Shown one piece after another: positions 37,412 to 40,114 of a stretch of 40,114 nucleotides of DNA. Below the pieces are notes generated by a model, which worked only from the letters and a program-made list of their open reading frames with translations, ran no database searches and was not told the origin of the DNA. The DNA is from an uncultured Ruminococcus sp. (GTDB taxonomy: Bacteria; Bacillota; Clostridia; Oscillospirales; Acutalibacteraceae): the NCBI GenBank assembly GCA_945607165.1, contig CALYYZ010000002.1, positions 1 through 40,114 on the forward strand. The letters are read 5' to 3'. Positions within the stretch are counted from its first letter, which is position 1. Each line of letters opens with the position of its first letter. The position numbers and the translations under genes were made by a program.

Positions 37412-37963
37412 AGCAGTGCTTCCTTTCATAATTTATGATGTATGGAACTGCTGACAATTCCAAATGTTTGTTCAGTAAGCGTTATACATCTTAATTATAC
37501 CAATGTTTGCCTGAATTTACAACTAAATTACAATAATCAAAGAAAATATTGTTTCAGAAATATCCGCAGGGAACCTTCATACAGGAGGTTTTATTGTCTG
37601 AGGTGTGATTTATTCGGCGCTTTATTAGGAAAAATCTGAATATATCTGTCATTAAGGGAACATTCCACATTCACCCGGTAATCACAGAATATATGAAAAT
37701 TGCTTAATTTGTTATTTTTTACCAAAAAAAATAAAAATAATACCGATACGGATAGATTTAAAAGTGTATGTGTTGAAGAATTCGGCAAATATTTTTGTCA
37801 AAAGCTAATCCGATTGTTAATAATTACCAATAACAGATTTGTGATTTTAAACAAAAATTGATACATACTTTTGTAAGTAAAATGAAAAAGTGGTTATATT
37901 CTTGTCATAATGTACAAAAAAATTAAAGAAAATTAACAATGTAGATAAAAAGTACAAAGGTAG

Positions 37964-37992
37964 TTGAAATTTCATTGTATTTTTGATATTAT
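37964..37992 (+). promoter_or_regulatory. Promoter upstream of ABC binding protein
   Basis: TTGAAA-17 nt-TATTAT. Confidence 0.55.
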
Positions 37993-38089
37993 TTATGTAG
38001 ATGAACTGAGGTGCATTTGTACATTTACACCAAAGTTCTTCGGTGTCCGAAAAGGAAAAAATATTTTTTTAGAAAGAGGGATTATTCCG

Positions 38090-39421
38090 ATGAAAAAAAT
38101 TATTGCCATTCTTTTGGCAGGAATGATGACTGCTACTGCTCTTGCAGGCTGCGGCGGCGGTGGCAGCGAGTCAGGTTCAGGCAAAGAGTCAAGTGGTGGC
38201 GGCGAATCTTCAGCTGCCGGTATTGAAGGCTCCAAGGTTGACCTTTCTTACTTTGGCGAAGAGGACAACATTAAGCTTAAGGTTTGGACTCCTGACGCTT
38301 CCGTAAATCTTATTAAAAAGCAGGTTGAAGAGTTTAAGAAGCTTTATTCCGATAAGAAGATTGATATTCAGGTTATTGCACAGGGCGAGAAAGATGCCGC
38401 TACTCAGGTTCTCAACGACGCTTCTGCTGCTGCCGATGTATTCAGCTTCCCCAGTGACCAGCTCAACGACCTTGTTGACGCAGGCGTACTTGCTCCCGTT
38501 GCTTTTGGAGATCAGGTTACTGCTAATAACGATCCTGCGACAATTAAGGCCGGCACAATGAAGGATAAGGACGGCAAAGACACACTCTACGCTTATCCTC
38601 AGACAAACGACAACGGCTACTATCTTGTATATGATAACACTGTTGTTACAGCTGACGACGCTAAGACTCTCGAGGGTACACTCGAGGCTTGTAAGAAGGC
38701 CGGCAAGAAGTTCATTATGAACGCAGGCGACGGCTTCTATGCTTGTACATTTGCTTTCACAGCAGGTGTGCAGGTTGACGGTCTTGAAGATGACGGTATT
38801 ACACAGAAGTTTAAGGATTATGACGAGGACGAAGCTATAGCTACACTTCAGGCTTTTGGTAAGCTCATCAAAAAGTACAAGGGTACATTTACTTCACTCG
38901 ATGTTGCTAACATTTCATCAGGCTTCAACACAGGCACATGCGGCGCAGGTATTGACGGTTCTTGGGACACAGCTTCTAATAAGAAGGCTCTCGGCGAGAA
39001 GTTCGGCGCAGCTAAGCTTCCCACAATCAATGTAAACGGCACAGACAAGCAGCTTATTTCAATATTCGGTTATAAGTATGTTGGTATCAACGCTTCTTCT
39101 AAGTTCCCCCGTTCAGCTCAGATCCTTGCTTTCTATCTCACAGGTGAGGAGTGCCAGCTCCAGAAGGCAGAGGAACTCGGTTGGGGTCCCTCAAATGTCA
39201 ATGTCCAGAAGAACAAGGTTGTAACAGAGAGTGCTGTTCTTACAGCTATCGCTGCTCAGGCTGAGAATGCTTGTGTTCAGGTTAACATCGCTAAAACATT
39301 CTGGAATCCTATGGCTAACCTCGGTAACACAATTATCAAGGACGACTGGAATCCCGATAATTTAGATAAGACCAAGGAGCTTCTCAACGATACTGTAAAG
39401 AATATCCGTGACGAAGGCTGA
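38090..39421 (+). CDS. Extracellular solute-binding lipoprotein (carbohydrate ABC transporter)
   Basis: MKKIIAILLAGMMTATALAGCGGGG lipobox; family-1 SBP layout (LKVWTPDASVNLIKKQVEEFKKLY, FSFPSDQLNDLVDAGVLAPV). Confidence 0.93.
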   Translation: MKKIIAILLAGMMTATALAGCGGGGSESGSGKESSGGGESSAAGIEGSKVDLSYFGEEDNIKLKVWTPDASVNLIKKQVEEFKKLYSDKKIDIQVIAQGEKDAATQVLNDASAAADVFSFPSDQLNDLVDAGVLAPVAFGDQVTANNDPATIKAGTMKDKDGKDTLYAYPQTNDNGYYLVYDNTVVTADDAKTLEGTLEACKKAGKKFIMNAGDGFYACTFAFTAGVQVDGLEDDGITQKFKDYDEDEAIATLQAFGKLIKKYKGTFTSLDVANISSGFNTGTCGAGIDGSWDTASNKKALGEKFGAAKLPTINVNGTDKQLISIFGYKYVGINASSKFPRSAQILAFYLTGEECQLQKAEELGWGPSNVNVQKNKVVTESAVLTAIAAQAENACVQVNIAKTFWNPMANLGNTIIKDDWNPDNLDKTKELLNDTVKNIRDEG

Positions 39422-39458
39422 TTGGCTTAAAACTGATTTAAAAAATTAACGGCTTGAT

Positions 39459-39487
39459 CGGGGTGCCTTGCCGAGCAGGGTACCCCG
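39459..39487 (+). other. Intercistronic hairpin 3' of the binding protein gene
   Basis: CGGGGTGCC...GGTACCCCG, 9-bp stem with one G-U; followed by A-rich sequence, not a U-tract. Confidence 0.75.
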
Positions 39488-39497
39488 AAAAAACGAA

Positions 39498-39593
39498 TTT
39501 GTATTTTCCAAGATGTATCCCAATGGGATGCGGTACACCAAACGAATAATGTTCTTCTGGAAAATACAAAAGGGTATTATTAGTTTGGTGTAT
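39498..39593 (+). other. Interleaved inverted repeats A-B-A'-B' (structured intercistronic RNA candidate)
   Basis: A TTTGTATTTTCCA (39498-39510) / A' TGGAAAATACAAA (39558-39570); B TACACCAAACGAATAAT (39534-39550) / B' ATTATTAGTTTGGTGTA (39576-39592). Confidence 0.85.
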
Positions 39594-39625
39594 GAGAATT
39601 TCGCAGACTTATAAGGAGAGCTATT

Positions 39626-40114
39626 ATGACATATGTTGAATACAAACAGCTCAATCCGTTTCAAAGGTTTGCTCACAACTTCAAAAAATTTATCTTAAAT
39701 GTTCCTAAGGCTGTTGCTCATTTCTTTGTTGCATTAGGCAAAGGTATAGTTGGATTTTTTGTTGGTATAGGCAAGGGCTTTGCTAATTACTTTACAACCT
39801 TCGTAAAAGGTGACTGGGCTACCAAACTTTCCTATTTGATTTTCGGTATTGGTGATATTCACAAGGGCAAGTACTACAAGGGTATTTTGTATTTCCTCTC
39901 TGAGGTGCTGTACGCTTGCTATATGGTATTCTTCGGTTGGGGATTTTTGTCAAAGTTTACCACCCTGGGTGTTGTTGCGAAAAAGACAGTTCCCGATGGT
40001 ATTTTCACCAAAACCGTATTTGTAGATAACTCGATGCAGATATTGCTTTATTCGGTAGTATCAATAGTTATCACAATAGTTGTATTCGCAGTTTATATTT
40101 CAAACATAAAAGAC
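39626..40114 (+). CDS. ABC transporter permease (MalF-like), partial
   Basis: Open from ATG after GGAGAG to the window end: MTYVEYKQLNPFQRFAHNFKKF...KLSYLIFGIGDIHKGKYYKGILYFLSEVLYACYMVFFGWGFLSKF; follows the SBP gene. Confidence 0.82.
   Translation, partial: MTYVEYKQLNPFQRFAHNFKKFILNVPKAVAHFFVALGKGIVGFFVGIGKGFANYFTTFVKGDWATKLSYLIFGIGDIHKGKYYKGILYFLSEVLYACYMVFFGWGFLSKFTTLGVVAKKTVPDGIFTKTVFVDNSMQILLYSVVSIVITIVVFAVYISNIKD

Noticed and set aside
37469-37485. Possible CcpA cre site (CAGTAAGCGTTATACAT) upstream of murE/SBP
   Set aside because: Resembles the cre core AAGCGTT but spacing of the right half is off by one and the left flank does not match; too weak to call.
38010-38045. Alternative small hairpins in the SBP 5' leader (GGTG/CACC vs ACACC/GGTGT)
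   Set aside because: Stems of only 4-5 bp; expected by chance in a sequence of this length.

Overview
The window is a roughly 40 kb chromosomal segment of a low-to-moderate GC Firmicute, probably a gut Clostridia/Ruminococcaceae-type bacterium (inferred from gene content and style). No rRNA, tRNA, CRISPR array or phage was recognised. Housekeeping and envelope genes include a partial response regulator, trmB, a Nif3-family gene, trmK, a DUF1858 gene, the comM/yifB Mg-chelatase-like gene, a sigma-70-like factor, a G5/M23 peptidase, luxS, a GH25 lysozyme, an Fn3/YkuD L,D-transpeptidase, a HAD phosphatase, a D-2-hydroxyacid dehydrogenase, trkA/trkH and murE. There is a complete fru-PTS operon (fruR-fruK-fruA-ptsH-ptsI), and the window ends in a sugar ABC transporter (binding protein plus partial permease). 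The accessory part is 14.7-27.4 kb. It holds a Phd/Doc toxin-antitoxin module bracketed by identical 30-nt terminator hairpins, and a signalling island of PP2C phosphatase, two paralogous Ser/Thr kinases, zinc-ribbon membrane protein, macro-domain protein with a C-terminal HTH-like region, and vWA protein, next to a DUF4234/DUF2752 operon. The best non-coding signals are: (i) a MITE-like palindromic repeat family with shared termini; (ii) two interleaved long inverted repeats (A-B-A'-B') between the ABC binding protein and permease genes; (iii) a tandemly duplicated promoter/operator upstream of the DUF4234 operon; (iv) a 24-bp perfect palindrome downstream of a consensus promoter for phd-doc. 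Family names come from motif recognition by eye; no database search was run.
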